A DNA stretch of 64,000 nucleotides from Colius striatus. Taxonomy: Eukaryota > Chordata > Aves > Coliiformes > Coliidae. The DNA lies in contig NC_084776.1 in NCBI RefSeq assembly GCF_028858725.1, positions 4,650,001-4,714,000 of the forward strand. Direction: 5' to 3'. Of the stretch, positions 10,744-23,900 are shown piece after piece (position 1 is the stretch's first letter; each line of letters starts with the position of its first letter). Both the position numbers and the translations under genes were made by a program. The notes under the pieces are model-generated. The model worked only from the letters and a program-made list of their open reading frames with translations, was not told where the DNA came from and made no database searches.

Positions 10744-13700
10744 GTAGGAGTTTATATAAAACAAACCTGTGCATGCATGTGGAGCTGCAGGGCATATTGT
10801 AATAGTATTAATTTGTCAACCTTCTACTTTAGCATTTTCATACTTCATTTTTCATACTTAAATATGATTATATTGCAGGCTTTCTGTGATTTGATTGTTA
10901 ACACTCGTGCTATTGTACTTGATATTTTACTCTCTGCATTACCACACTGTAGTCATTTATTAAAAACACCCCAAATTTAATTTACTAGCTTAGTATTTTA
11001 ATATTATTTTACCATGGTCCTGCAAGCTAAATGTTCAATGCAGCCTCTCCTTTGCAACAAAAGTCTAACTTATTAATGTCAAAAATAATCCTAAGAAGTA
11101 AAGCAACACAGAAAAGAACAAAGAATTGGAAGAGTTAGTAATGTCAGTGGTTAGATGGTGCTGTTATATTTTTTCATTTTAGAGTAACAGGAATGTGTAG
11201 GGTTTGCTTCAGACTGGTAGAACTATAGAAAGCACGAGTATAAAAATGGTTTAAAATTCCACTCAGACCTCCTGGAATGCAATATCCCCTGGGAAGGGGC
11301 TGTAATGAAAGAACACTTTGTATATAGACAAAAATCAGGTTTGGAGACATTTCATTTTACAGCTGAGAGATAAAATATTGACTTCTTGGTAAAGTCAGAA
11401 CTAATTTCTGCATTTCTGTCTTTAGACACTTCACCAATTTTGACTGAAAAAGATGCCAAACAGGTTCTGAGAACTCGTCGTGAAGGCAGACTGCGAAAGG
11501 CTGGTTTTCCTGATGAGCCAATGAGGGTGATTTATGATATTTATTTAAAAATTACATTAACTTAAAAAAAATGCCCAAACCTCACGAGCAAAACCCCTCA
11601 AACATTTGTGCCTGGTATTAAATATCTACAGATTTAATTCCAAACAATATGTTATGAATATGACTTTTAAGCAGCTGAGTTCTGTGAAATACTACCAAAC
11701 TCCTTTACATCCTTCCAATGACTGTTAAGTAGGGTTCTGTAAGTGCTGAACATTGCTCAGGAAATGTACTCTTGCAGAATGTGGAAATTCTTTATCACGG
11801 TTCAAAAATGTCGATTAAATTATTGAGAAGAAAGTGACTTTTCATTTATAGAAATGTGGATTTCATCAGGTTGTTCCTGAAAAATGAAATAACAGGAAAT
11901 GTCTTCTGCTTACAGTACATTCTGCATTCAAGGCAGAATGGAGATGTAGGTGTCAGTGGTCAGTGTGGAGATCAAGGTAGCTCTGAACTAGCTGTTAAAA
12001 TCACTTTCATTCACTTGCTTATGAATGCTACAGATAGGAAGACTGGTTATTATGTTGTAGAAGTTTTTAATTGGTAGCTTAATGCAACAGCATTTTTTCC
12101 ACATGCAATATTTACATTTATGTATTTCTAAACTATATCACAACAAAGGAAAAAGAAGGAAAAAGCCTTCTGTTTTACTTGCTTTGACAAGGTGTAACAT
12201 ATAACTCTGCACTTCTCAAGAGGTACTTAAGGTATTTTAAAATTACCGCCTGTTTCTTTCCAAAGTAAATAAACTGTGCTCAGATTACACATTCTGAAGA
12301 GGTAAAGCCCACAGAAGCTAGAAAGCACACAATAGATTGTGCATGTGTGAGGAATATGAGGAGCTCAGCTTAGCAAGGCACTGAACACTTACGAACTCAG
12401 TGGGACATCAAGATTGCTACACACCTCATGGGACTGAGCTCTGTGTGGGCCAGGCTTGTGGAGACAGCTTGTGGTTGGCCCTTTCCAATGGTTAGTGTAC
12501 ACCAGCCAAATAGAATCCACCTGGCCATATGCCACTCCCGCTGCACACGCTTCTCTGTCACATGTAATGGCCACAACAAATCAAACCTGTCATGAGAATG
12601 TTGCACCGTGCTTATTAGCAAGCTGGCACAATGATGACTGTACAACACAGCCAAAAACCAGATGGCATGGGCTTCACTTCTGCCCACAGCATTCAGGATT
12701 GGTTTGATTTCTAAGCTGTTGCTAAATGAACCTTGTGGATTTTGACAATTAGTGGGAATACAGTTCCCATCTATGCTGATGCTTAATATCCCACCATGAT
12801 TATATGTTAGGTAGTAAATATATATTAAATGCAAAATAAATGGTAGAGAAGTTGGACTGAGTTAAACCCTGTATTACTGGAAGTTCCATGTGAACACATA
12901 ATGCTCTTAGTCATGTGGTTTAGTTTTAGGTAGTCCTGTGAGGAGCAGGGACTTGGACTTGGTGGTCCTTGTGGGTCCCTTCCAACTCAAGATGTTCTGT
13001 GATTCTGTGGTTGTAGGTGGGGAGCAGAGGGAGTGAGGGCTAGAGAAGGGTTTAATTACTGACTTCTGTCCTTGCCACCTTCCATCCTACCACGATGAGA
13101 AACAAACATTTGTGGAGAAATTCCAGTCTTTTTATTTCTTTTCCTTTCTTTTTCTTTTTTAATACAGCAATGCTGGATTTCTGTAAGAAACTTCAGACAT
13201 AAGAGTACTTGGGTTTTGGGTTTTGTTGTTTTGGGTTTTTTAGGTGTTTCTGTGTTTGTTTGTGTTTTTGTTTTTTCACTAAATATCAAGGTTTTCAGTA
13301 GAAAAGGAAATATCTTTTGATTAAAAACCCTATTCCTGCCCCCTAGGTGGAACACAGAGATTTTCCCTTGTGAATGAACATGGCTGCTGTATCCTTGTGC
13401 ACAGTTCTACCACACGCTCAAGGAGGAAAAACTGAATTTGTATAGATTCTTTGTAGCAGAATGAAATTCAATGAATGCTGGGATGAACCCACCTCTGTTC
13501 TTCTATTTTAAGCAAAATCTGTTTGTACTAGGCCAGATCATGCTGAGCTGGGGAATTTAATTTGCAATTCTTTGTGACACTATTTGACTTCCACAGCGCT
13601 GTTTCAGTCAAAAAGCCTATTCAGTTAAAGACAGCAAGAGTTGCCATCTTTGGTTATTTTTGAAATGGCATTTATGTTATAAGCATATTTTAATCTTACT

Positions 13701-14740
13701 TTGACCAAGGCTCTGCTTTTCATCACATGGTGTCTTCTCAGTCATTCAGTCCTGCTCTCCACACGTTTGTAATGCAGTCTCTCAGAGGAATTTAAGCCAA
13801 ATCTCCTTGTGCTGTGAGGACAAAAAGCACAGTAAAAGGCAGGATACTAAAGTGTCCTGCTGGCACCCAGTGTACCAGCTCTGTGGTCAGCACAAAGAGC
13901 AGAGAACTGGATGACAGTGGGAACATTTAGCCAGTGCAAAGGGTTTATGCTACAGTTTCCATTCCTACAACACCCACTGTGCAAAGCCATGGGGTGCATT
14001 TTGAAAAAATGTAGCTAGTGTTCACAAAGATCATGAGCCCACATGCTCTGGGACTGTAACTTCTTAAAAGCCTGATGGAGGTCAAGTGTTTGGTGCATAA
14101 CACACTTTAGTTTGATCACTTGATAACCCTATATGTTCGGAAGGGAAATTCACATTATTTGATGTATCACATAAAGAGTAATCATCTCTGATGGATGCTA
14201 CTTACTAGAACCCTTCAGAGTACTGCCACATGACCTATAATGGGTTAATGTTTTTAATCAGCAGGAATCAATTTTCAAAAGAGGCTTCAAGAGACCTATC
14301 TGTGAGAATTCTTCTGTACCCTCAGGACTAACAGAGGCTTCAGTGTTAATATGCAAATAAGAAATATGTATGCAGAATTCCTAGTTTATGAGTATTGTTG
14401 TGAAACTCTTGCTCAACACCTTTGCTGATCTGGATGGTGATGTCATTCATTAAATATCATAGGCTGAGGCAAGCTGACTAGCAACATAATTTCACTATAT
14501 TTGATAATTTTAAGGGGTAAAATAATTGCTCTTATATAAGTTGTAGAATTCTCCTGGTTCATTGACCTGAAATTAGACTTCAGTTACGACGTAATTAAAT
14601 GACCTTTTCTTCTCTTTTATTAGGAGTATATGCTGTACCTGCAACGTCTGGAGCAGAGAGCAGAAGAACAATTCCTTGAACACTGGTTGAATCCACATTG
14701 TCTCCCACACTGCAACAGGGATTTAGTGCATCCAGTCTAA
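10689..14740 (+). CDS. C17orf67: C17orf67 homologue (UPF0450 family), small predicted secreted protein
   Basis: Coding exons 10689-10743, 11426-11526 and 14624-14740 join in phase to 90 codons plus stop. The function is not established. Residues 1 to about 18 (MKQLLVFVSFLVLMTTFT) form a clear signal peptide, so the product is probably secreted. Then come PILTEKDAKQVL, a basic stretch with RTRR (34-37, furin-type consensus), GFPDEPMREYM, a Glu/Gln-rich predicted helix (RLEQRAEEQFLEHWL) and a C-terminal PHCLPHCNRDLVHPV. This closely matches human C17orf67 as I recall it, in length and end sequence, and the gene is head to head with DGKE as in human. An in-frame TAG at 10614-10616 with no intervening ATG fixes the start, and -3 is A. 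The donors are gtagga and gtgatt. Confidence 0.93.
10744..11425 (+). other. C17orf67 intron between coding exons 1 and 2
   Basis: AT-rich, without recognisable repeats or genes. Confidence 0.85.
11426..11526 (+). CDS. C17orf67: C17orf67 coding exon 2: pro-region and RTRR site
   Basis: 101 bases, residues 19-52. Acceptor tctgtctttag. It encodes DTSPILTEKDAKQVLRTRRE and ends FPDEPMR. Donor AGG|gtgatt. Confidence 0.93.
12905..13012 (+). mobile_element. CR1 LINE fragment, 3' end
   Basis: Reads gtcctgtgaggagcaggg, then ggtccttgtgggtcccttcc and aactcaagatgttctgtgat, ending in a decayed ATTCTGTG tail. This is the 3' UTR of a CR1 retrotransposon, truncated at its 5' side, inserted in the sense direction of C17orf67. 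Confidence 0.85.
13126..13279 (+). repeat. T-rich low complexity with GGGTTTT-like runs
   Basis: A pyrimidine tract (tttcttttcctttctttttc) is followed at 13209-13279 by imperfect GGGTTTT/GTTTTT units. Confidence 0.7.
14624..14740 (+). CDS. C17orf67: C17orf67 coding exon 3: helix, HCxxHC and stop
   Basis: 117 bases, residues 53-90 and TAA, after acceptor ttcttctcttttattag. It encodes EYMLYLQRLEQRAEEQFLEH, then WLNPHCLPHCNRDLVHPV. Confidence 0.94.
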   Translation, partial: EYMLYLQRLEQRAEEQFLEHWLNPHCLPHCNRDLVHPV

Positions 14741-14796
14741 TGGTTTTGCTTATCTCACAATGGTATATATTGCTTTTACAGTGGCTATTTCTTCAC

Positions 14797-14930
14797 AATA
14801 AAAGAAAGGGTCAAAAACTGGAAGAGGAGAGAATAACCAATGCCCAGAGGAAGTCCACAGAGAAGTGGCAGGGAAACATGAATGTCCTCAGCATCAACTG
14901 TGGCACTGTAGTTCTGTCCATGTTAATAAA
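14797..14930 (+). terminator. C17orf67 poly(A) signals
   Basis: Canonical AATAAA hexamers at 14797-14802 and 14925-14930, which are 57 and 185 bases past the stop codon. T/GT-rich sequence follows the second. Either or both may be used. Confidence 0.6.
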
Positions 14931-14940
14931 ATATTTGATT

Positions 14941-17900
14941 ATGCATTTCTCTGCTATATGAATACAAGCTGGTGACTGCACAACATTCTTAATAATGTTG
15001 CTTCAGATTGCTCCTGTTTCTTTCCTATCTGCTTGTGCTCCTTTTCCAACTCCTCTGTTTAAGTCTTGTACTTGTTCATTTAGCTCTCAGTAGGACTTTG
15101 GCAGGATTAAATTAATAGCTGTCATCCTTGAGATATTTAAGATGTAGTCTGACCTGGTAGGAGATGAGCCTGTTCTGCAGTATCTCAGCTGCCATAATTT
15201 GCTAGCTGCTGAGTTTTTAAATGGAATTCACTATTAGTATATATACTGGTAAACATTAACACAGGACATTTTCACAGAACTTGCATGGACTGTTAGTTCT
15301 GTTTATGATTTTCAACATCAGTGTAACAGATAGCATAATTTGCTCTATTTTTTTGCCTCTGTTTATCACATGCATCATAGAGTTCAATGGGAAACTAGAT
15401 CCCAAAGCACAGCTGAGAAATGAGGCACTACTCACACGCCAATTGGTGACAAAATGACTCATCCCAATATTACTCTATGAACATTAGGTTGGTGGTATGG
15501 TCATCTTTTATTGCCTTGTGTATTTTGCATGCAGTATCAACTTATCACTACACTAAATAAATATAATGATACTATATTTTGAGATAAGGAAGGTATAGGA
15601 TTGTAAAATACATGTATTAATAAAACTTTTCCAGTTACCTTCCTGCACACATTCTTTAAGCAGACATGACATTTGTCAACTAGGACAAATTAGAATCATC
15701 ACCATAAAAGTCATTCTATATCACTCATCATTAACTTTTTAACATAAGAGTTAAAGATTCAGCTCCATACTTTCAAAAAGAGTGAAATACAGAGATGGTA
15801 TCTGTCAGGACTGATCTGTTTCAAAGACAGAGTCTGTTTGCTTAAAATTCTGCTATTTGTACCAGTACATATCTAAATACCTTTGAAAAGCTGGATGTTG
15901 TGGTACACTTCAATGGAACTATGTTAATCCACAATAAGCCAAAGGTCTGAAACTTACTTAAAAACAAAAACATAAAGTTCCCAAACTTTAGCCCTAGGAG
16001 GTAAGCTGGCAGTTTTCAAAAGATCTTCCAGCTGAGCCACGGTTGAAAGCTGTCTCACTGAACTATTGTAATCCTTCACCAGAGCTGCTCACAGGCAATT
16101 GTGAAGAATTAATGTTAGAAGAATGCTTAAATGATCTGAAGGCCATTATATGTAATTAGTATGACCAATGTCAGCATTTTTTAACATGATATTTTCTTTT
16201 CTGCAGATCTCTTCATGGGTACTGAAGAAGATACATGCTATGACTGTGTTAAGGAGGACAAAAGTATTCCTGTGTTGACTATGTGCTCATTGTAGAGCTG
16301 AATCTCTCTGCAATACAGTGCAATCCTAGTGATAGAACAAGCCTTCCAACTATAAATGGCTAGATGTTATAGACATCATGTATTTTCTAACAGTAATGAC
16401 TGGATGCATGAAAAAAATCAAGGGTTTTTCTCAGTTTCTGAGGTATGGGCTTGAATAACTCTCTGATCAGCCTGAGTGTATGCTTTTTAAGGGTACAGCT
16501 TTAGCCTATCTGAAGCAAAAGGAACTCAGAGGGAGAAGTCCACAGAAAATTGGAGAGTTTAAACATGAAGAGAAGGTCAGCTTTCTGGAGTTCAAAGGAA
16601 TCCTTAATTACAGTTTTCTAGGTTAAATAACAATATTGTATTATGATATTTATGCAATGCTAATCTATGTTTAATTTCCCAGTGAGTATTTCATGTACCG
16701 TTTCATAATAAAACTCGATTCAAATCCATTTTCAGATGATTTTGTTACTTTAGTAAATACTAAATGCTGATAAAATTAATGAAAGTGAGGCTCAGCACTG
16801 TGAAGTACTAAGGAAATGTCAGAGGACTTTCTAGGATCAACAGCTGGGAAGTACGATGGTGCAGTCTAATAATTTTGTAGTTTCTCTGCAGTTTTTCCTT
16901 TGTAATTCAGACACACTAAAAACCTGAGGACTAGTAGCAGAATAAACCACAATTTTAGGAAGATATATAAGCTCTTTACTGCTGCACAAAGCATTTGATA
17001 GGCTGAAATAGATCAACAGTCCTTCTAGTATACTTATCTTCCAGTAAGAGAGCTCTGCTAGATGACTCCAAAGAAAGAATTTAAATCTCAAAGCATCAAA
17101 GGCTTGCTTTCCCCTACTGCCAAGATGAAATCATAGTTTAGATCTGAGAGTGTAAAAATGCATGATCAAGCTGCTATTGTGTGCTTCATTCTTAATACTC
17201 TCAATACACAGGTCTCAATTTGCATATCTTCATTGAAGCTGAAGTCTTTAGGTAAAATCCTGGCTGTTTTACTTGCACAGTGGAAAATTCACACTGATCC
17301 CAATGATGCCATTTTTCACCCAGTGAAAGTCAATTCAAGTACTTTTCTGAAGGAAAAGAACTCCCACCTAGTTATATTCAGTCATGAGCTAGATAACTAG
17401 AAAGGTTAAATAGTAGCTTCTAGGTCTATCTCAGTAATACTGAATTAATCCTAAAGCAAACATGTGGAATAGAGTTTATTGTTTTTAAGTTTGCATTTCC
17501 ACATGAAGGCTGAAGGACCTTGTAATGGTATCTCCAAAGAAAATCAAGTGTTATTAAGTCTAATTTACAAGGAGAAAATGAGAAACATAGCAAAGAGAAG
17601 TACTTCCAGATCTTTGTTCCATGTTCTCTCCCACTTAATAAGCCAAAAAATGTTTCAGTGTTTAGCCCACATCTGTGTGAGGCTGATTCATCTAGCCAAC
17701 AGGCAAGAGTCAACACATATTTTCTCCCAGATTCAAACCAAAGCTACTATCAGTGTTTTTAGAGTTACAGCACTTAAACTTCTTTACAAAAGTAAGCTCT
17801 CTCTTAGGAATATCTACACTTTTGTTCTGTGGTAGAATTGACCATTGAGGTCCATCAAGACAAGAAAAAGAGCAGACATCATATAGGAAAGTTTGTGATA

Positions 17901-20900
17901 TAGAGAACATAGGGAGAAAAAAAGGAAAAGAAAAAGAGAGAGAAGAGGAAAATATGAAGACAAAGAAGAAAAACTTAGACTGAAACCTATCAGTGCCTCT
18001 GTAATCCTGTGACCATGAAGAAGGTAGCCAAGATATTACTTTTTCATACATCTGGCTCTTCTGCGTTCTGTGAGATTTAAGAAGCCAAGTCCTCCATTTG
18101 TACAAATCAATTTGGGCCCTGAAAGTAAACAGAGAAACACCCTTCAACCTACCAGAGAGACAGCCAAAGATGAGGAGACCAGCACAGCACAGCAACTTTC
18201 AGGGTTTGCTTAGCATTGGCAAACACTGGAAACAGGAGAGAGAAGGAATGAGTGTTACTGCTTTAGACTATTGCCATGGATATAGTAGCCTCTCACCCTG
18301 CTTATTACACATTTCTGTATGTCAAATATATACACAAGGTTTTAATATAATCCAGTCAACTAATAAAAGAACAGGCCCTCAGAGCCAGGTTTTAATGCTG
18401 CTCAGGTCCAGTATTTATTATGACTCAGTAGGGAAAAACTCATACATAATCAGCATAAAAAGATAACACTGCATAAAGAACACACTGAGAGCTACAGAAG
18501 TTATATAATTAAGCTTTCTTTTTTGTTCCAGAGTCCTTCAGTGTGGCTGCTCTACTGTATTTTTATTCTATTCCTTTAAAAATATCTTTCTTTCAAGCCA
18601 TGCTGTGTATGAAATCACTTACAGCTGAATTAGACCAAGAGTGTTGAAGGACTAGTTGGAGGTTTATCTTTGTCCATGTTGAAAATCTTGGGTAAGAACT
18701 CTAGACTTTTATACACACAGACAAACAATTAGCTATCCTAGTGATTGATGATAATCTATATGACATTAAGTAATTAGTGGTCTTAATATAACACAAATAG
18801 GAAGAAGAGCACTCTGAAAGCTACACGCTGAAATTGGGAAAGCCAGCATTTCCAAATGCTTTTACAGAAAAGGATTACAACAGACTTAGGAAAATCTTTG
18901 AGCTATGAAAGACACAAACATTTCTTTAGCTTTAATTGCTGCCTTGATTTATATTCAGTGTCCTGTAACTTTGCTTTTTCCCATCTGAAAACCTGCCCAC
19001 TAGATGCCAGTGTTTCTGCATATAACCAGCAGCATGGCCCTCAAAGGCTGTTTGACTCAACATCCAACCTCCCTCCTTCTCCTCCCTTGTGTTTTTTACT
19101 CTTTTTTCTTATAATGTTCAGCTCAGATGATTAAAATAAAAAGTCACCTCTAAATCGTTAAAAAAAATGAAAGACCTTTAGCAAATGGCTGTTGTTTTTT
19201 GCCTTTGTGTCCAAGATTGCTGTGAATGTGGGTGACAGTGTGGTGTCTGCCTGGTTATGTGGTTGCACTTAATTATGCCACAGAAAGAGATGGTTGAAAG
19301 TTTCTACAGGGCACATTGTAGCATCTTGTGATTTTTTTACTATCTGCCATTCAAACATGGATCCTACTAAAAGGTTTGATGTGTTTGCAGAAAGAGGTCC
19401 CATTTGATCTATTTTCAGTGACCATCAAACGTCAGCTGGAAACTAATTGCTGAAAGAACTAACTGCTGAATGCAGTTCACTGCAGCAGGAATCTAGCTTA
19501 GATTCTCAGTAAGAAAACTTAATTTTTTAATGACTAAAGAGATCAGAGTGGACTTCAGAAGGCTATCTGAGCCTTTTATGGTCTACAAAGAGTAGAAAAT
19601 CTCGTGAGAACTATGTGTCTTGAGATTTCTGGTATGTGATTAGAAATGGTGAGTGATCTGTCTCCTTTCTGGCATTTTAATCCTTTTTCAAGGCTGGGGG
19701 TAAAAATGTGTACTGAAATGAAAAACAGGAAAAGCAGAGGAGCTTCAATGAACTTTGAGCCAATACAACTATACTTATTCAATCAAAGGGACAAGTCCAG
19801 TCCAATGTAGATTCAGTAGGAAACCAAAAGTCTGAAGCACTAGCATTATTCCAAATCTCAAGATCATTCTGGTACTTCATATCTCTATTGATCAGTTAGA
19901 GGCATGGCTTAAACTAAAAGCCCTGCAGAAAGGCAGATTTGTCCCTTTCTAGCTGGGAGACAATGGGCCAAGCAATGCTCTTAGGATGACTACAGCAGAG
20001 CTCACCTACCTCACAGGGATCTGAGGTGTGACCAGTCCTGGGTGATTTGAATAAACAGGGTTTGCTTGACACCTGCATAGAAAAAAACCCAGCCAAACAT
20101 AAGAGCAAGCCTTAGCAGTAATAAGAATGTAAACAAATGTAACCAAAGCATTTAAAATTAATACTGAACAAAGATGAGATTTATCTGCTCTTTCTACTCA
20201 TGACTCCTAGACCCTAAAGTAGGTTTTCAGAACAGGCATTCTACTAGCATCCATTTCCTTGCATTGGATATGGAGGGACCCAAAGTCTACACCAATTGTA
20301 ACCTAGCTTTCTCAAAATCTGATCCTCAGTAATTATGCAGAAACAACAACTGTGTAGCATGGCTATTTTTATGCTCAGACACTTGTGTTCATGATACTTT
20401 GAACATTTTACTCCTAAGGCTGAAAAGCATCCAATGCTTATGAAGTTCTGAATTTCACTTGGCAGCACCTTTAGCAACTTAGCACTTAGCAACCAGAGAG
20501 CTAGCAGGTGACCACAGAACATTTGGGAGGGAGAATCTTCCCCCTCCATTCACAGATCAATAGCAACACTTTCATGTAGAAGCAAATGTCACCTGGGATG
20601 TGGCAGATCCTTCACAGCATGTGGCTTGGCCTCAGCCAGTCTGGCACAAGAACAGAGCTCTCTCTCCTTGCCCCAGCTCACTCCCACCTGCTCTTTGCAG
20701 CACTCAAGGACTGTTTCATAAGCTCAGCACCATGCAAGAAGTCTCCTTTCCTTGCAGAACCATTCCCCCAGGAATGCAGCCATAGGCAAGATCTGACATT
20801 CAGAGTGTCATGAGGATGGGTAAGATAGGCAAAACCACAGGATTTTGAGAAAAAAAAAAAGGTACCAGTTTTAATGCAGAGCTGGAGCCTGAAATGAATC

Positions 20901-23900
20901 CAGGTTAATAATATGGCCCTCATTATCTGGATCAGCTTGTGCTGAGAAGCAACTGGGGACATTGATCAATACTGGTGACGTACCGTGTGATTCATAATGG
21001 GAGACAGATTTCCATCCTACTCCTATGCTTCTGTTATCAAAACATGGCTCATAAGTCTGTAAGTAATTAGCAGAGCTCTTTTCTTTTTTTTTTCTTTTCT
21101 GGCAAAGACTCTGATTAAGGTTCTTGGAAAAAAAAGCATTAAAAAAGAAAGACTAACACTGAGTGGCAGCCACAGGAAGAGCTGCAAAAAGGGGCTTGTG
21201 CTCAATTTATTGGTGCCATGGTATGCACAGGAACAGCACTGGACTCTTGTTATCTGTAGGGAATGGAACACTCCATCAAAACAGGGTCAGGCTGTTTCTG
21301 TAGTCATGGAAGAATACCAGTATGATAAATTTATAGGTCCAATGGAAGACTCTTTAATTTACTGGGAAATGACAAGGCGCCTGTGGCCAACTTGTGTAAA
21401 ATTTACTCCTTTATACCTTAGTTACATGCCATTGAATATTTACTCTGAGTCTGTGGATATATTTATCATTCATGCAGCATCCCAGCCCATCAAAGAGCCT
21501 TACTCAGGGTAGGATGTGTTGGATTCCTCATCTTTCTAAAAATGAAACTTTAAAAGAAAATGAAATCTTTTGAAATGTTCTGTTCACAAAGCAAATTCCT
21601 CCTGGAAGCAACTGACAGGTACTTAGGGTTAAATAAGGACAGATTTCTGCACAGCAAACAAAGAGTATTAGGAGACATACTCCTTTGTTCATACAGCAGC
21701 TAGACCTGGTGGCCAATGACTCTATGTACAGGGAATTGTTCACAGCACTATTGTGCAGCTGTAGATTTGATTTGTTTCTGGTGTATGTCAGGTTACTTTA
21801 TACTGTCCTCACTGTGCTATTCTGTGTTATCTACTGTTACTATCTTACACTACATTACTATTGCATGAATCCCATTTCAAATAGGTCACTGTGGAGGAAA
21901 CTTTCAGACTGTACAACAGCCAAATACAATTACTGATCCACAGTAATCAGAGGCCCTGAGCCTGAAAAATGGTTCAAAAATACAGCTAAAGAATAAATAT
22001 GCAGGGCCTCATTCTGTTCAATAGGAGCCAATCTTGTTCATGGAAGTCATCCAGTGAATTCTAGCCTTCCACAGAAGTGAAGCTGCTATGGTACATGGTA
22101 CTTGAACAATTTTTCCCCTGTTGTTCCTGAATACAATTTTGGTAACTCCTAAATATACTCATTTTCTTGCTAAGACAGAAGGGGCCAACAGGCTGATACT
22201 ACAAATGCTGTCTGGGATAGATCAAGGTTGAGCTGCTATGGGTGTTCTGCAGTCATGTGAAGAAAACAGAATCTCATATCTCACTTAGAAAACATGGCTC
22301 TAGTCCTTATGGATACAAAGAAAATCCTGAAATATTACTGGTGTTCAGCAGAGTTTGCCTGTGTCTTTAGGCAGGGAGCAGTTCCCAGACATGTGATGCG
22401 CCTCGTTCTTTCCAATTCTGACATTTATTGGCAATTCTAAGGAGGGTTGGGTTGAAGTCTGAGGGCAAGAGGCAGCATTGGACACTGGTGGGCCACAGCT
22501 TGCTTTCACTCAGCCCTACCAACCCTTACATTTATTCATCTTCCAATTGGGAAAAGCACAATTTTAGGCTCACAGGCAACAAACTTCCTTTCAAAGCAAA
22601 AGTAAAACAAATAAATGTTGTAGATTTGTGTCTATGTTTCTTTTTATATATGTATATATTGACAGATATTTGAATGGACTCTAAATTACAGAAATTAAGC
22701 TTATGTTTCATCAGGGGATGGATGTGAATTGCATTTCAGCATTCCAGCTGCAGAAATCAAGCTTTTCCAAGAACAGTTTCTGCCCAGAGTAATTTACTTT
22801 TAAGTCCTCAACATTTGAGGGCATTTCAATGATACACAAAGTTTTGCTAACATCAAATCAACAGCGCTGGAGGAGGTTTGGGGATGTGTGTTAATATTTG
22901 GTATTTTATACATAAGCCATAGCAGAAACAAAACAGTTTTGGGGTTTTTTTTTCTCCCCTTTCTCTGTTTACCATTTGATGCTTTAGAGCTGCCCAGGGA
23001 AAGAGAAAAATGTCTTCTATTTCACATTGCACAGCTGTTGCACTGCTGAGAAAAACATTTTAAATATTAATATGGCTTTGGGGCTGAAAGTATTTCTTAA
23101 GAGGCACTTCAATGAAATGAGTTTCAGCAAAGTGAACAATCACAGAAATTAGAGTTGAAGACCAAAATTCCTCCAGCTGATAGTAAGCCACTTGATTTAC
23201 TTTTTGGTGCATGCCTACAGAGCTCATGATGTGTGATTCTATCAGTTACAGCTTTCCAGTCCAACCTCAGTAAAGAATTGCTTGTAGATACCTCTGGAGA
23301 CAGAGACCTCTTCTTTTTCTCACCTGGAGCTTGTGTATTGGACTATCTCAGTTCTCCACACCAGCTTTAGGAAACTGGGGATACCTCTGTGCAGTTTAGG
23401 GTGCTTTTATCAGTGGCACAGCCTCCTCTATTCTGCCGCTGTGGTTAAACTCCCCAGGGAGGCTCAAGCTTTCTTACCCAATACTACTGATGTGTCTAAG
23501 GTTGCACATTGTGGTTGTCTCATCGGGCCATCCTGTGCGCTCATCATTCCAGCTGCACTAGAGGTGACTCACTCCAAAGGCACTCACAGTGCTTCAGCCC
23601 ACCCAAGAAAGAAAGCCTTCGCTCAAACAAAACAGTCTGATGGTAGATTTCAAAGAGTGCACTGATCAGAGGGCATTGCTTTAAGCTTGGCAGGGATCCC
23701 TCCCGAGCAGGCATGGCTCTAGCAGGGATGATATACAGCCTGGCTTTACCAAGGGCTGCAGCATTATTTATGCACTCAGACTGCTGATGCATCTTCAGTT
23801 CTGCTCTGCAAAGGAATCATCCTGCATGGTCTGAAATTCATGGCTGCCAAGGGGTAGGAGGAGGCTACTTCCATCATTTCCTGTTTACCAAGGATGACAA

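Larger units (their letters stand above)
11527..14623 (+). other. C17orf67 intron between coding exons 2 and 3
   Basis: 3.1 kb. It contains a CR1 3' end (12905-13012), a T-rich/G3T4 low-complexity stretch (13126-13279) and a 145-codon minus-strand open frame at 12397-12834 with no recognisable domain. The rest is unremarkable AT-rich sequence. Confidence 0.85.

Noticed and set aside
17710..18195. 161-codon minus-strand frame
   Set aside because: Contains a Phe/Ser-rich stretch read from a purine tract, has no domain, and is overlapped by another frame on the other strand.
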